NCBI GenBank assembly: GCA_014529385.2
Contig: CM043947.1
Coordinates: 121,656,891-121,720,890 of the forward strand
Direction of reading: 5' to 3'
DNA from: Adiantum capillus-veneris
Lineage: Eukaryota > Streptophyta > Polypodiopsida > Polypodiales > Pteridaceae
Length of the DNA: 64,000 bases
The first letter of the stretch is position 1, and every line of letters starts with the position of its first letter. The notes beneath the pieces are model-generated. The model saw only the letters and a list, made by a program, of their open reading frames with translations. It had not been told where the DNA came from and made no database searches. Shown here one piece after another: positions 1-9,519 of the stretch. The position numbers and the translations under genes are program-made.

Positions 1-730
1 TTGCTTTTTCTCTAGAGTCAGCTCTTTCTGAAGTTCTTGCATCTGTTCTTCATACATTTGCCTTTCCATAGTGATGTGAGTCGAGCTAGTAGCTCTGACT
101 CTGGCAGGAGATGCCCGCAGCCTCTGGATGGTTTGATCTTTCACTTTAAGCTGGTCCTTGAGCTCAAGGACCTCATCCTGGCTGGCTTCTTGATCTATCT
201 TCGCCTTTTCTTTGGTGTTTCGCATTGCTTCAACTTCTTTAGACTCCTCAGCCACCTGTAGGGTCAAGTTATCCATTTCCCTCTCGGTATCTATCAATGA
301 TTTGCTGAGTTGCTGACATTCCTCTTCAACTCCTTGAATTCTTTGGGCTGCTGCCTGATTTTCTTTTTGCATTTCCTAGCATCTTTGCAATGCCCTTGCT
401 AGACTGGCCTGTAGGTCTGCTTCTCTCTCTTTCTGCCTTTGACTTTGTCCTTGTAGAGAGTCTACTTCCAGCTTTATCTTCACTTCAGTGGCCTTGAGAG
501 CTGCCATCTCACTTTCTGAGGCCATGGATTGCGCTCTTAACCCAGTTAACTTCGTCATCACCACATCCCATTCGGTTGGAGGGTGGGTGCGGGTCCACAG
601 TATCTGTGGCCATCTCTTTTAGTTCTACTAACCTGATGCTTTGCATTTGTTCCTCAAGCCCTGTGCTTGCCAAGTCGAATGCGACTGTGGCAACCTCTTC
701 TTTTGTGTATCCTACAGCTAGAAGGTCCAA
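1..730 (-). pseudogene. C-terminal coiled-coil segment of the element G ORF, cut by the window edge
   Basis: The reading frame continues from the previous entry to about 570. It then shifts by one base and runs from 564 toward position 1, with an in-frame TAG at 376-378. The residues are strongly coiled-coil-like: Glu-, Lys- and Gln-rich with regular hydrophobic spacing, for example LKDQLKVKDQTIQRL and ESEMAALKATEVKIKLEVD. The frame is still open at the left edge, so the true end is outside the window. With the two upstream entries this would be a protein of more than 700 residues, carrying three in-frame stops and one frameshift in this copy. Long coiled coils in retroelement proteins usually support multimerisation. 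That role is inference here. Confidence 0.45.
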
Positions 731-751
731 AAATGTGTTGTGTGCTTCATT

Positions 752-1267
752 TCACTTTGTCTCCTCACTCTTGGGTTTAACCTCTTCCCTCTCCTGGCTT
801 TTTTCTTTCTTGGACTCTTCCTGGCCTTCATGTTTGTCTTCCTCTTCTTTATCTTCTTGTGGAGGGCTGCTAGGAGGTGGTGAGAGCGGGGTGAGGGCAG
901 TGGGCTGGGACTCAGGGCTGGCCAGTAGAGATGTAGGCTTTTTCTTTAGATCTCGGTCTGTCTTTGTCTTTATTTCTCTCTCTTGGCTCTCTTGCTCGTC
1001 TAGCAGTTTCTGTCGTACCTGCTCCACTTCCTCTTCTGTAAAAGGTACATGCGGGATATTTTCTGATGCGGCATCAAGAATCTCAAAATTTTTAATGTAA
1101 TCTTCAAATCTATCCCTTTGCACCCTTCGGGATGATCCTGACATTTCTTCTAGAGACGGCTTCCAGAGTTCACTCAAATCTCCTTTAAGGGACCTTTCTG
1201 CTCTAAAGCTCTCCATCAGCCGCTCTAGTCTTGCCGCTTTTTGTGACTTTGTCTCTTTTGCCGGCAC
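752..1267 (-). pseudogene. Middle charged segment of the element G ORF
   Basis: This stretch of about 171 codons is in the same frame as the upstream domain and is separated from it only by the TAA at 1277-1279 and a few codons. It opens with GTG, so it is more likely a continuation than an independent gene. It starts with a basic helix-prone part (KSQKAARLERLMESF), then an acidic part (FTEEEVEQVRQKLLDEQE), then a low-complexity Pro/Ser and Glu/Lys tail. A TGA at 752-754 ends it, and the same frame continues beyond. No catalytic motif is visible. A structural or nucleic-acid-binding role is possible but unproven. Confidence 0.45.
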
Positions 1268-1276
1268 TTGGGTAAA

Positions 1277-2233
1277 TTATTTCTTTCCCTTCTTTTTCTC
1301 TGGCTGCTCTTCTTGAACAGGCTCTAGCTGTCTTTTCAATCTTGTAGCAACCCTTGGTGCTCTTTGTGGCTCGTCTTCTTTGTCTTCTTTGAGCCTCAAC
1401 CAGTCGTTTTGTGACGGGGAGTCGGGCCATCTTCCTTTTGCGTGCAATGCCCCATAAATCACCTTAGTGATTAGTTCTCTTGGCACAATATATGTGGGAT
1501 TATTGTTACCCATCTTCACTAGGTTGTCATGTATATATGCTGCATAATTGATTATCTGTGGAGTGCTCTTCATCATTGCCCAAGTGAATGTCGTGGCAAT
1601 TGCTTCTTGCGGCATTCTGTACTTTTGTGGCCGCTTGGTACACATATGGAAGTATTGGTTGTACAACTGACTCATGATTGCCACTCTTGGGTTGGCAATA
1701 TCTTCAAAAGTGTAGTTACCTTTCTTCTCAGTGTACACTTTGACATCATCCCTTCTTTTAGTTACACTATCCCCCTTGTTGGAGAGGTCCAGTGCATCTG
1801 CTACAACTTGCTCGGTGATGATTATTTCTGTTTCTGCCCTGCCTTGCAGATCGGTTACTCTGGCCACTCCATCTTCTTTGATGGTCGTCACAAACTCCCA
1901 TACTCTCTTTATGTCAACCCCTGTCGGCACTGCTTCAAAATAGTTGTGGAGATCAATCTTCTCCAAGTACTCGGCCATCTTGCTTCTTACGAACTCATTG
2001 AGTTCCCGTGGTAGCATTGGTAGCTCGATCACATTCCCGTCAGTGTCTTTGAACACTCCTCCGTAGATCTTTAGCTCGTTGGACTCTAGCAGATCTTCTT
2101 GGATCCATGTGCTGGTGGGCTTTAGTGTTCCTTCTGGTATGAAGAAGGGCTCCACTTCTTCTAGGTAATCCTTAATAGTCATTCTTTTCTTTTTTGCTGG
2201 TGACTTCGCAGGCTGCCATAGATCCTGTTGCAC
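1277..2233 (-). pseudogene. N-terminal domain of a retroelement-associated ORF (element G)
   Basis: This open stretch of about 318 codons encodes a folded-looking domain with no transmembrane segment, followed by a basic KKKGKK-type tail. The stretch begins right after a stop and its first codon is GTG. The first in-frame ATG is at 2182 (MTIKDYLEEV), which I take as the likelier start. The domain includes a segment around EIIITEQVVADAL and a YNQYFHMCTKR segment. It resembles the 'putative plant transposon protein' domains seen in retroelement ORFs, but I recognise this only by style. A TAA at 1277-1279 is followed by coding-like sequence in the same frame, so the protein probably once continued into the next two entries. 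The palindrome array lies just upstream, as it does ahead of ORF1 in element E, so this may be an Ogre/Tat-style ORF ahead of gag. Function unknown. Confidence 0.5.
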
Positions 2234-2384
2234 TCAGTAGCCCGAATTTAGCATTTTTTCCATATTAGCTGAGAAACTGAGTTTTATCTATCCAAATGAC
2301 TTGAAAATTAAAAATAAATCTTAAAAGGAACTTGTGAAGCTGTGCATGTGCTCACAGTGCCATTCTGGCCAAAAACTTCCATTT

Positions 2385-3267
2385 AGACATCCTACGTGTA
2401 GGATGTCTTTTTCATCAGAATTGGTTGATACTTGACATGCTGGTAGTGCATGGCTTATGCAACATGGCTATGTGCGTGGATATGGATTTGGGCATCAAAA
2501 AGTGGATTTTTTGGGCCGATTCAGTCTTTAGGTCACAAATTGGGTAGAAAGTCCATAACAGGTAGCAAGTGATGTCCAGATGGGTTGAAAATTGGTACAT
2601 GGGCTCATTGCACCACGGTATTGGCTCCCATGATGTCACTCTTTGCACAGAAGGTCTAAATTATGCTAGAGACATCCTACATGTAGGATGTCTTTTTCAT
2701 CAAAATGGCATGGGATTTGTTCTGTGGATAGTCCTTGGCCTATGGAACATGGCCATGCTCTTGGATTTGGATTTGGACAAGGATTGATGCTTGCAAGAGC
2801 CTGTGTAGTGTTTTTGGGCTCAAAAAGTGTATCTTGAAGGTGTTGAGGGTCAAAAATGATTAGAATGGCTTCAAAATTGGTATATGATCTCTTGATGATG
2901 ATGTGATTGGATCTGGAATCGACAAACATCCTTTGTAGGCCCATAATGTCAAATAGACATCCTACCTACGCGTAGGATGTCTACTTCACCAATTTTTGCT
3001 TCTGACCACACAGATTGGTTAAAGATGTGCTTGTGAATGTGTTGTGCAAGTTTCATGTGATTTGGACAAGATTTGGTAGGTCTATGGCCCATTATTGCCT
3101 CTATGCCTTAACTTTGCGTTTTTTCATGCATATGAGGTCAATGTTGGTCCAAATGTGATGAAACTTGGTGGCTAGCATGTAAAGGTCATTCAGAAAATGT
3201 GTGTGATGAAAAATGTTGGGATCTGTGCCCAGAAATTCCCTTGAGTCATCCTACGCGTAGGACGTCT
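2385..3267. repeat. Array of four ~24-bp palindromes with ~286-bp spacing (element G leader)
   Basis: Four copies of half-site AGACATCCTAC facing its reverse complement across 2 bp lie at 2385-2408, 2670-2693, 2955-2982 and 3244-3267. The centres are about 285, 287 and 287 bp apart. The copy at 2670 is a perfect palindrome with an AT centre. The copy at 2955 has a 4-bp internal duplication. The last has compensating changes in both outer arms (AGTCATCC and GGACGTCT). Sequence next to the palindromes also recurs, notably TTTTTCATCA followed by A-rich sequence, so the ~286-bp unit looks like a diverged tandem repeat. On the minus strand the flanks match those in element E. No protein-coding potential is seen. 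Confidence 0.8.
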
Positions 3268-4258
3268 CCTGATGTTTTTTTCATGGAATGTGCCACTAGT
3301 GCCTGCCCTTGGTCCCCCTGAGTCTCTTTTAAGCCTAATTTCAACAAAAAAAGTCAAAAGGATAGAAAGTAACTCCCTGTGTGGACTTCAGAGCCTTCGA
3401 GCCGTTTTCTCACTTTTGGAGTGTTTTTTGGCGATGAAATTTCTTGATGTTAGTCTCCATAGATTCTCGATCCCTTGGGGATCCTTGCCGTATGGTTTTT
3501 GTTGACTTTGGCTTCACCGGAGCTTCATTTGGAAATTTGTCGCTCTAGAAGCACCCGTGGTTGCGTTTACATGTTTTCAATGATTTGTGGTGGTCTACCA
3601 CCATAGGACTCGGTTGTTGATGGTCTAGGAAAGCCGCTCGTGAAGTTTGGTGGAAAACGGGCATGTGGTTTGGCTGCGAGAGCAATTTGACACTTTGTGT
3701 GTGTGATGCCGTTTCTAAAGTTTAGTGCCGCTTCGGGTCACTTTTTGGTCATGTGGGTCACATAGACTTGTCGAGCATGTCAAGATCCTCCTACCCATGA
3801 ACTTTGGTAGCATTTGGGCGTCTTTTCGCCGATTTGCCACTTGCAGGATTCTTGGAATTAGGGTTTTTCCCGATGGTTTTCTACTGCATTTGGACATCCA
3901 AGACTGGTCTCCTTTGCTAGGGTAAGTTACCGATGAAGTCTCGTTGCTTTTTGGTTAGCCGTTAGGTGGCCGCTTCTACTTGTAGGTCTCTACCGCCCGC
4001 TTTTTGTGTGAACCCTACGCTAGTTTTCGTGACAAAACGACAAACATGCGTGAAAAGCTCAAGGTGGTGAGCCTACCTCTCGTGTCTGAAGCCCGTCGGG
4101 TAGTCGTGCGCGTCGTAGAAGCTGCTGGAATGTCCGTTCGCTCTAGGTGGCAGAAGCTCTCTACAAAAGGTCAATATTGAGAATGAGCTAAAAATGAGGT
4201 GAAAATTTCTTATAATGGAGGTCCCCAAACCACTTTTCATGAAATTTGACATGTGCTC
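3268..4258 (-). other. Non-coding stretch between element A and the palindrome array; possible LTR
   Basis: No coding sequence is visible. On the minus strand a TATA-like CCATTATAAGAAA lies near 4215, and GC-rich sequence follows. This would suit the promoter part of the 5' LTR of element G. I could not find a primer-binding site or a matching second LTR, so the LTR reading remains a guess. Confidence 0.25.
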
Positions 4259-4750
4259 TCAACTTCTTGCGAGATGCGGTTTACGCTCAAATTTTTTTTG
4301 ATTTGGACTCCATTTGCCCTGTTTACCAGGAATTTGGCATTTCGGTTCGTGTGCATGTTGAATTTTGGCTGCATTCGCATTCCAATCTATCTGCACATTG
4401 TACTCTTTTTGCCAAGGTTGTCCCAACATCATTGGGTGTTGTGTGCTTTTATCGCCGACTACATAAAAATTGTGTGGGTAAATAGATTGATGTACTTGTA
4501 TATACAATATATTCCAGCCCAATGTTTTCAACGAGTGTGATATACTACTTTTCAGCACTTGAGGAGTAGGATGAAGTTGACCTGTGGATTTGAGCTATTG
4601 GTATAATCCGTAAGAGATCAAATTTGCTTGAGCTCTAGAATCAAGCAATGCCGTCGATTCAACTTGATTGCTACCCACTTTGACTGCAATTATTGGCTCC
4701 ACTGTGTCTTCATCCAACTTCATTAGTCGAATGGCATTGATTCGCAATGG
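4259..4750 (-). pseudogene. Second retropepsin-like domain downstream of integrase (element A)
   Basis: The integrase frame continues into EPIIAVKVGSNQV, then ALLDSRAQANLIS. The latter resembles the retropepsin active-site block (LLD-S/T-G-A) with Gly changed to Arg. After an in-frame TAG at 4595 the same frame continues, and at about 80 residues further reads FYVVGDKSTQHPMMLGQPWQ then IDW. This matches the ILG-x-P-W block that closes retropepsin-like folds. Both hallmarks occur in the right order and at plausible spacing. The element's ordinary protease, with intact DSGAG and ILGRPF, lies upstream of RT at 8581-9519, so this is a second domain. The lost Gly and the stop make this copy inactive. 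An alternative is that a fragment of another element became fused here. Confidence 0.65.
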
Positions 4751-5296
4751 TGCTCCACTTTGTTGTTGTTGTCGCAGAAGTCTTCGTTTTGCAATGCGTT
4801 CTTTTGCTTCTGCTTGAGCTTCTTCTCGTACTCTCTGTTTTTCCTTCATTCGTTGTTTTCCTTGATGAATTTGTTGAAGCATATCTTGTGTGAGTGGTAG
4901 ATGATATTTCTTCAGACGACATCCACTAATCCAGTTCGGCATTTCTTCACCTGCTAATGTAGCAAGCTTGAAAGCTCCACTTTGTGATAGATTACTAATC
5001 ACAAAGGGTCCCATCCCTCGCTTTTTAATTTTCTTGGCATGTTGCTTCAAAGTATAAACAAGTACATAATCACCTGTTTTGAACTCTTTAGTGCGCACAT
5101 GCTTGTCAAAAAACTCTTTTTGTCTTCTCTTTTTAGCATAGATTGAAGCTACAGCTCTCACGTGGAGTTCATCTAGCTTTTCAAGATCATCTATTCTTGA
5201 AGAGAGCTCATGCCCTGTCCATTCTAAGAGTTTCGCTACTCGTAGAGTTGGAATTAAAAACTCTATGGGTAGTATAGCATTTAGGACAAACACCAT
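4595..5296 (-). pseudogene. Integrase C-terminal region of element A (GPY/F-type module)
   Basis: The segment begins MVFVLNAILPIEFLIPTLRVA, which in Ty3 elements follows the integrase core. It then has a helical stretch (AVASIYAKKRRQKEFFDKHV) and a KTGDYVLVY strand. The GPY/F-like module reads GMGPFVISNLSQSGAFKLATL then NWISGCRLKKYH. This domain binds DNA and supports integrase multimerisation. A Gln/Lys/Glu-rich linker (QRMKEKQRVREEAQAEAKER) leads into the second protease-like domain. Codons upstream (5300-5390) keep coding character in a shifted frame (WAYRVAYKTSIGTTP), so the core and C-terminus were once continuous. No chromodomain is visible. Confidence 0.8.
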
Positions 5297-5394
5297 GTTT
5301 TACGGTGTTGTTCCTATCGATGTTTTGTAAGCTACCCTGTATGCCCATAGTGTTGAGTGTAGCTGCTGATCCCAATCTGTTCTTGACTATGACA

Positions 5395-6150
5395 CTATTT
5401 TGTAAGAACCGTGCATAGTGTTTTATTTATGGCCTCAGCTTGTCCATTTGCCTGTGGATGGTATGGAATAGATTTCCTATGTATGACCATGAATTCCTCT
5501 AGCAGATATTCAATGCCTTCATTAAGAAAATGTGTCCCATGATCACTGACAATTTCTATTGGTAAACCGTATCGTACAAAAACATTCTCATACAAAAATT
5601 GTGCAGTAGTTCGGGCATCTGCTTTTTGCATTGCCTTGGCTTCCGCCCATTTTGTGAGATAGTCCGTAGCCACAATGATATATTGGGTATGGGTGCGATA
5701 TGCAGGTGGTGCGATAGGTCCCACAAAATCAATGCCCCATTTTGAAAATGCTCTTGCTCCCATCATTGGCCGTAGTGGCATCTTATCTCTCTTTATCGGC
5801 ACCTTGGTGCGCTGACATTCGTCACAACGTTTTACAAACTCTTCAGCATCCATATGCAATGTAGGCCACCAAATTCCTGCGGTTAAGACAATTTTTACCG
5901 TCTTATCGCCTGAAAAATGGCCTCCACTTACTCCGCTATGTGTATGTTGTAGAATCAGCAGGTATTCGCTTTCACTTGCACAGATTCTAAGTTGATTGTC
6001 CTTTCCTCGCTTATAGAGTTGGTTCCCAATTATCTGAAAGTCGCGAGCTTCCAGCTCTATAGCCCTTTTTCGTGCTCTTGTGATGTTCTCAGGAAACGTC
6101 CTGGTGGTTAAAAAATCAATGATATATTGACTCCAGGCAGGTGCAAATGT
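5395..6150 (-). pseudogene. Integrase: second HHCC module and DDE catalytic core (element A)
   Basis: The open frame runs from about 6150 although it lacks an early ATG. It starts WSQYIIDFLTTRTFPENI, then IGNQLYKRGKDNQLRIC, then the zinc-binding HHCC module, with H-x6-H in THSGVSGGHF and C-x2-C in KRCDECQ. The rve core follows with WGIDFVGPI (first Asp), ATDYLTKWAEAKAM, IVSDHGTHF (second Asp) and YHPQANGQAEAINKTL (catalytic Glu). All three acidic residues are present. The enzyme inserts element cDNA into host DNA. The frame breaks at 5395, and the C-terminal part follows in another frame. Confidence 0.85.
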
Positions 6151-6412
6151 TTACCTGAAACAATGTCGCATAATCCACTGGTCGTTTGGCACTACATATA
6201 GTACAATTGGTAACATAAGAATGTGTGTCCGCATACATATTTGGCCAATAAACCCCTAACTGTTTCAGTCTCTGGTGTGTTTTCACTGTTGAACAATGAA
6301 ATGCACAATCTTGGACATGTGCTTCTTCAAGGTAGCACTCGAATTCTTCCAGATTTATACATAATCGTAGGATTTGGTCCGATCCTAGATGATACAGCCG
6401 TCCTGCTATCAA
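6150..6412 (-). pseudogene. Extra, first HHCC zinc module between RNase H and integrase (element A)
   Basis: The protein reads IAGRLYHLGSDQILRLC, then EEAHVQDCAFH (H-x6-H), then GVYWPNMYADTHSYV and NCTIC (C-x2-C). This is a full integrase N-terminal zinc module in its own right. It is followed, after a small frameshift near 6150, by the second module of the same design. It is preceded in the RNase H ORF by PKWSQEIVS, which parallels the WSQYIIDFL ahead of module 2. The whole pre-integrase segment therefore appears to be duplicated in tandem. Ty3 integrases normally have one such module. The zinc ligands are intact in both copies. Confidence 0.7.
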
Positions 6413-6435
6413 CTAGAAGTTTTTTGTTTGTCGAA

Positions 6436-6984
6436 TTATTTGTTGTTTGGATCTGTATTCCGTATTATCAAACCTACTCCAAAGAAAAGAATGCTAACAA
6501 TTTCCTGAGACCATTTGGGTATCATTTCAACATTGAAAAGATAAGCATCTGGTATGTCATCATCTACTCCTTCAGGAGCTTCCTTGTTGTGTATCCTTGA
6601 AAGATGATCCGCTCGTAGATGGGTTTTATCCTTTTTGACCACCACTGTGAAATCAAATTCTAGCAATATAATAAACCAGCGTACAGTTATCCCTGTATTG
6701 CATGGTTTATTTACTAGATACAAAAGAGCTTGATGATCCGTAAAGAACACAAATTTGTTTACGAGCAAATAATGCCGAAATTTCTTTACAACATAAATCA
6801 TTCCTAACCCTTCTCGTTCGGTGGTTGTGTAGTTCTTTTCCGCACTATTTAACTGTCGGCTTGCATAACAAACTGGAAAATCCATTGTGCCATCTCCAGG
6901 TTGAGCCAGAATACTTCCGATTGCATATGCAGAAGCATCAATGTGAACATATAATATCTTTTCCCAATCTGGTGCTTTAAGCAC
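6436..6984 (-). pseudogene. RNase H domain of element A
   Basis: This is the Ty3-type RNase H that degrades the RNA strand of the RNA:DNA hybrid during reverse transcription. The catalytic residues are visible in order: Asp in YVHIDASAYAIG, Glu in NYTTTEREGLGM, Asp in FFTDHQALLYL and Asp in LRADHLSRI. The tail DDDIPDAYLFNVEM then PKWSQEIVS leads to the zinc modules. A stop and frameshift near 6990-7015 separate it from RT, although the joining residues are recognisable on both sides. Confidence 0.85.
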
Positions 6985-7014
6985 AGGTGCTTATATAAGG
7001 TTTTTCTTCAGCTT

Positions 7015-7974
7015 TTAGAATGAAGTTTCAAACTCCTCGGTCCAATCGAAATTGACTAGAAAACGATACAGAGGTTGTGGGATGACCGCATACATGTATA
7101 TGAATCTTCGATAATATCCGCAATGTCCCATGAAGGATTGCACTTGTTTGGCATTAGTAGGCATGGGTAGGTCTACTATGACTTTGACTTTGTCTAGGTT
7201 AGTGGTTATGCTATTTCTTGATACAATGTGTCCTAAGATGCGGCCTTGCTTAACCATAAATATACACTTTTCCGGGTTAAGACAGATTCGATATGTCCTG
7301 CATTTTTCAAATACCTTTTGCAAATGGTCAATATGTTCCTCTCGTAGAAGGAAGTGTACACAAAGATCATCCATGTATATTTCTAAGAATATTCTCAGGT
7401 ATTCTTTGAACGCGTGCATCATTAACCTTTGGAAGGTAGCTGGGGCATTAGTTAAGCCAAACGGCATAACTCGATACGCATAAATTCCCCATTCTGTGGC
7501 AAACGCTGTTTTGTGTTGATCCTCCCTTGCAATTGCCAGTTGGTTGTATCCTGAAAGCCCATCCAGAAAGGAATAAACTCGTTTTTCGGCCACCCGCTCA
7601 AGTACATGTTCTGTGATTGGCAAGGGATAATTATCCCTTATGGTGGCTGCATTTACCTTTTTGAGGTTTACACACACTTGCAGTTTTCCGTTCTTTTTGC
7701 GAACTACCACAATGGGTGACACCCAATCTGTATGTTCAATTTCATAGATGAATTCAACTTCCATCAGCTTGTCAATCTCCTCTTTGATTCGTTTAGCAAA
7801 TGTGTCATTATATGTATAAGGACGTTGTTTGCTTGGTTTTGCATCTGATTTCAATGGAATTGTATGTTGGCATATCGATGGATCAACTCCTTTGAGGTCT
7901 TTATAGGACCATGCAAAAACATCTTTATATTTCTTGAGAAGTTGTGTTAGCCGTTCTTCTTCCTCACGATCCAA
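7015..7974 (-). pseudogene. Reverse transcriptase of element A
   Basis: The frame begins at a TTG inside the sequence IANDLDREEEERL, so the true protein started upstream as part of a polyprotein. The RT blocks are in order: HTDWVSPIVVVRKKNGK (residues ~81-97), YSFLDGLSGYNQ (134-145) with a metal-binding Asp, YRVMPFGLTNAPATFQRLM (167-185), and the YMDD box (200-203) with both catalytic Asp residues. The connection region to RNase H follows (VQSFMGHCGYYRRFI). Length and order are normal for Ty3 RT. A TAA just upstream (near 7998) breaks the link to the protease. The motifs make the assignment secure. Confidence 0.9.
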
Positions 7975-8124
7975 ATCGTTTGCTATATAGACCGGCTAAG
8001 GCTTTTCACCTGGTTCCGCGAGGTCTATTCTTTTTGCATTTTCTGGCCCATCGTAAGATTCTTGGTTGGTTCTTTCCCTGACTGGTGGTGTCATGATGAT
8101 TTTTCTGTCCTGGATGGTAAATTT

Positions 8125-8424
8125 TCAATAGTGTGATGGTACATTCATCTTTCCCTTTTCTGACTCCCCTTTACCATCACTATCTTCTTCAGTAGTCCAT
8201 ATCTCACGTAAAGACCGCTTCAGTTCTTGGTATTTCTGTTTGCACTCCAGTTTGGTCCACTCTTGGTCTTTTGTCGTTTTTGTTTTAGCTTTTCGTTCCT
8301 GTTTTATTTCCTCTTGCTTTCTTTCCCTTCGATCTTTTGAGAATCTTCCTGATATTTGATCTTTTACACAATCCTCTGCTTTTACAAGCATCAAATAGTG
8401 ATTTTTACCTTTTATCCTGGGCAT
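8125..8424 (-). pseudogene. Charged linker between protease and RT (element A)
   Basis: The sequence is Lys/Glu-rich (KDRRERKQEEIKQERKAKTKTTK) and has no recognised domain. It sits between the protease ORF and the sequence RIDLAEPGEKP that introduces RT. I read it as a remnant of the gag-pol linker, not a separate gene. Confidence 0.35.
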
Positions 8425-8580
8425 CAGGTTCTTTCTCGCTTTGTTTCCTGCTCATTTCCTCCTATAGTGCTCCTGGAGTCTAGGGTGCTGATTAGCAAAA
8501 TCATAAAACTTGATACTCTCGATTTCCCTTCTGCGCTCACTTGAGGCGTCTGAACACTCATTATCTGCATCATCATTTGC

Positions 8581-9519
8581 TTACAGATGTTCAGAGGAGT
8601 TATAAAACTCTTCTTGTTGTGATGGTTCTATCGTCTCATCTTCTCCTGGTATAATGCTTACCATGTAGTAGGGTAGCACATCATAGCCATCCTTATCGCA
8701 AAATTTTGTTGTTTGACTATCTGTAATGGTACAGACATCCAATGTTGCTAGTATGTGTTCCCATTCTAGCGGTTCCAAGGCATCTTCAGGGAAAGGTTCC
8801 GGAATATACTCTTTGTCCTCAATCGATCTTTCTAAGACGCATTGCTCTCTTCTTAAGCTTCCACAATGTGAATCTCCGCACATCCATAGCTCTTTTTGTT
8901 GCCCTAACCATGCTGGGAGTTCCGATCCTGCTACTGTAGTTGAATCAAACTCTTCCACAGGTGTTTGGTTCACGTCTTTGTAACTATGGTCTTTCACGTG
9001 TATTTTAGTTGTTGTCTCGCCATGTCTGAGGTATATGTGGTCATAACCCCAATCTTGGACCATTTTTAATTGTCGCATGAATGGTCTTCCCAAGATGATC
9101 TCATAATTGTTCTTTTTGTAGAAATCGACTATCGCAAATGTATGCTCATACTCGATTCCACACGAGGTGACAACCACCTTTTCTAAGAGTCCTAGAGGCT
9201 TCTCCATGAACCCATCTGCCAATTGCAATTTCATTCTGGTAGCTCTTAAAGCTGGTTTTCCCCATTTTTCCCAAATTTCCTTGGTGGCAATAGCAAGTCC
9301 CGCTCCACTGTCAAGAATAGCTTTGGAAACTACTCCTTGGAATTCTACTGGTAGCGTGGTGTTTCCATCTTCTCCCTCGTAATACTCTCCAACCTTGTTT
9401 AATGGTACTCGCCTAGTGTTTAGTTGAGTCCTGTCCAACTCTCGGATCCCTTCCTGTAGCTTCAAGGTGGGGTCTTTCACTCCAAATTTTTCTAGGCATT
9501 TACCTACTGTGATCCACAT
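8581..9519 (-). pseudogene. Aspartic protease (retropepsin) segment of element A
   Basis: This segment would cut the gag-pol polyprotein. The active-site block KAILDSGAGLAI places the catalytic Asp near residue 70, and the closing block NNYEIILGRPFMRQ lies at residues ~138-150. Both are intact. A distinctive downstream part follows with MVQDWGYDHIYLRH, a Cys-rich MCGDSHCGSL and PEPFPEDALEPLEWEHILATLDVC. Nearly the same series recurs in element C at 63050-63942, so this is a conserved family feature. The domain stays open for 312 codons. It is listed as a pseudogene because the whole element is broken. Confidence 0.85.

Noticed and set aside
576-1100. Plus-strand Ser/Cys-rich open frame of 174 codons
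   Set aside because: It is the antisense shadow of the charged element G ORF, which has coherent coiled-coil and frame continuity on the minus strand.
1529-2014. Plus-strand open frame of 161 codons
   Set aside because: It is the antisense of the element G N-terminal domain, with no domain or compositional sense of its own.
2385-3267. Palindrome arrays as a CRISPR array
   Set aside because: The intervals are about 286 bp and related to each other, repeats are few, and the context is a plant retroelement leader. No cas-like gene is present.
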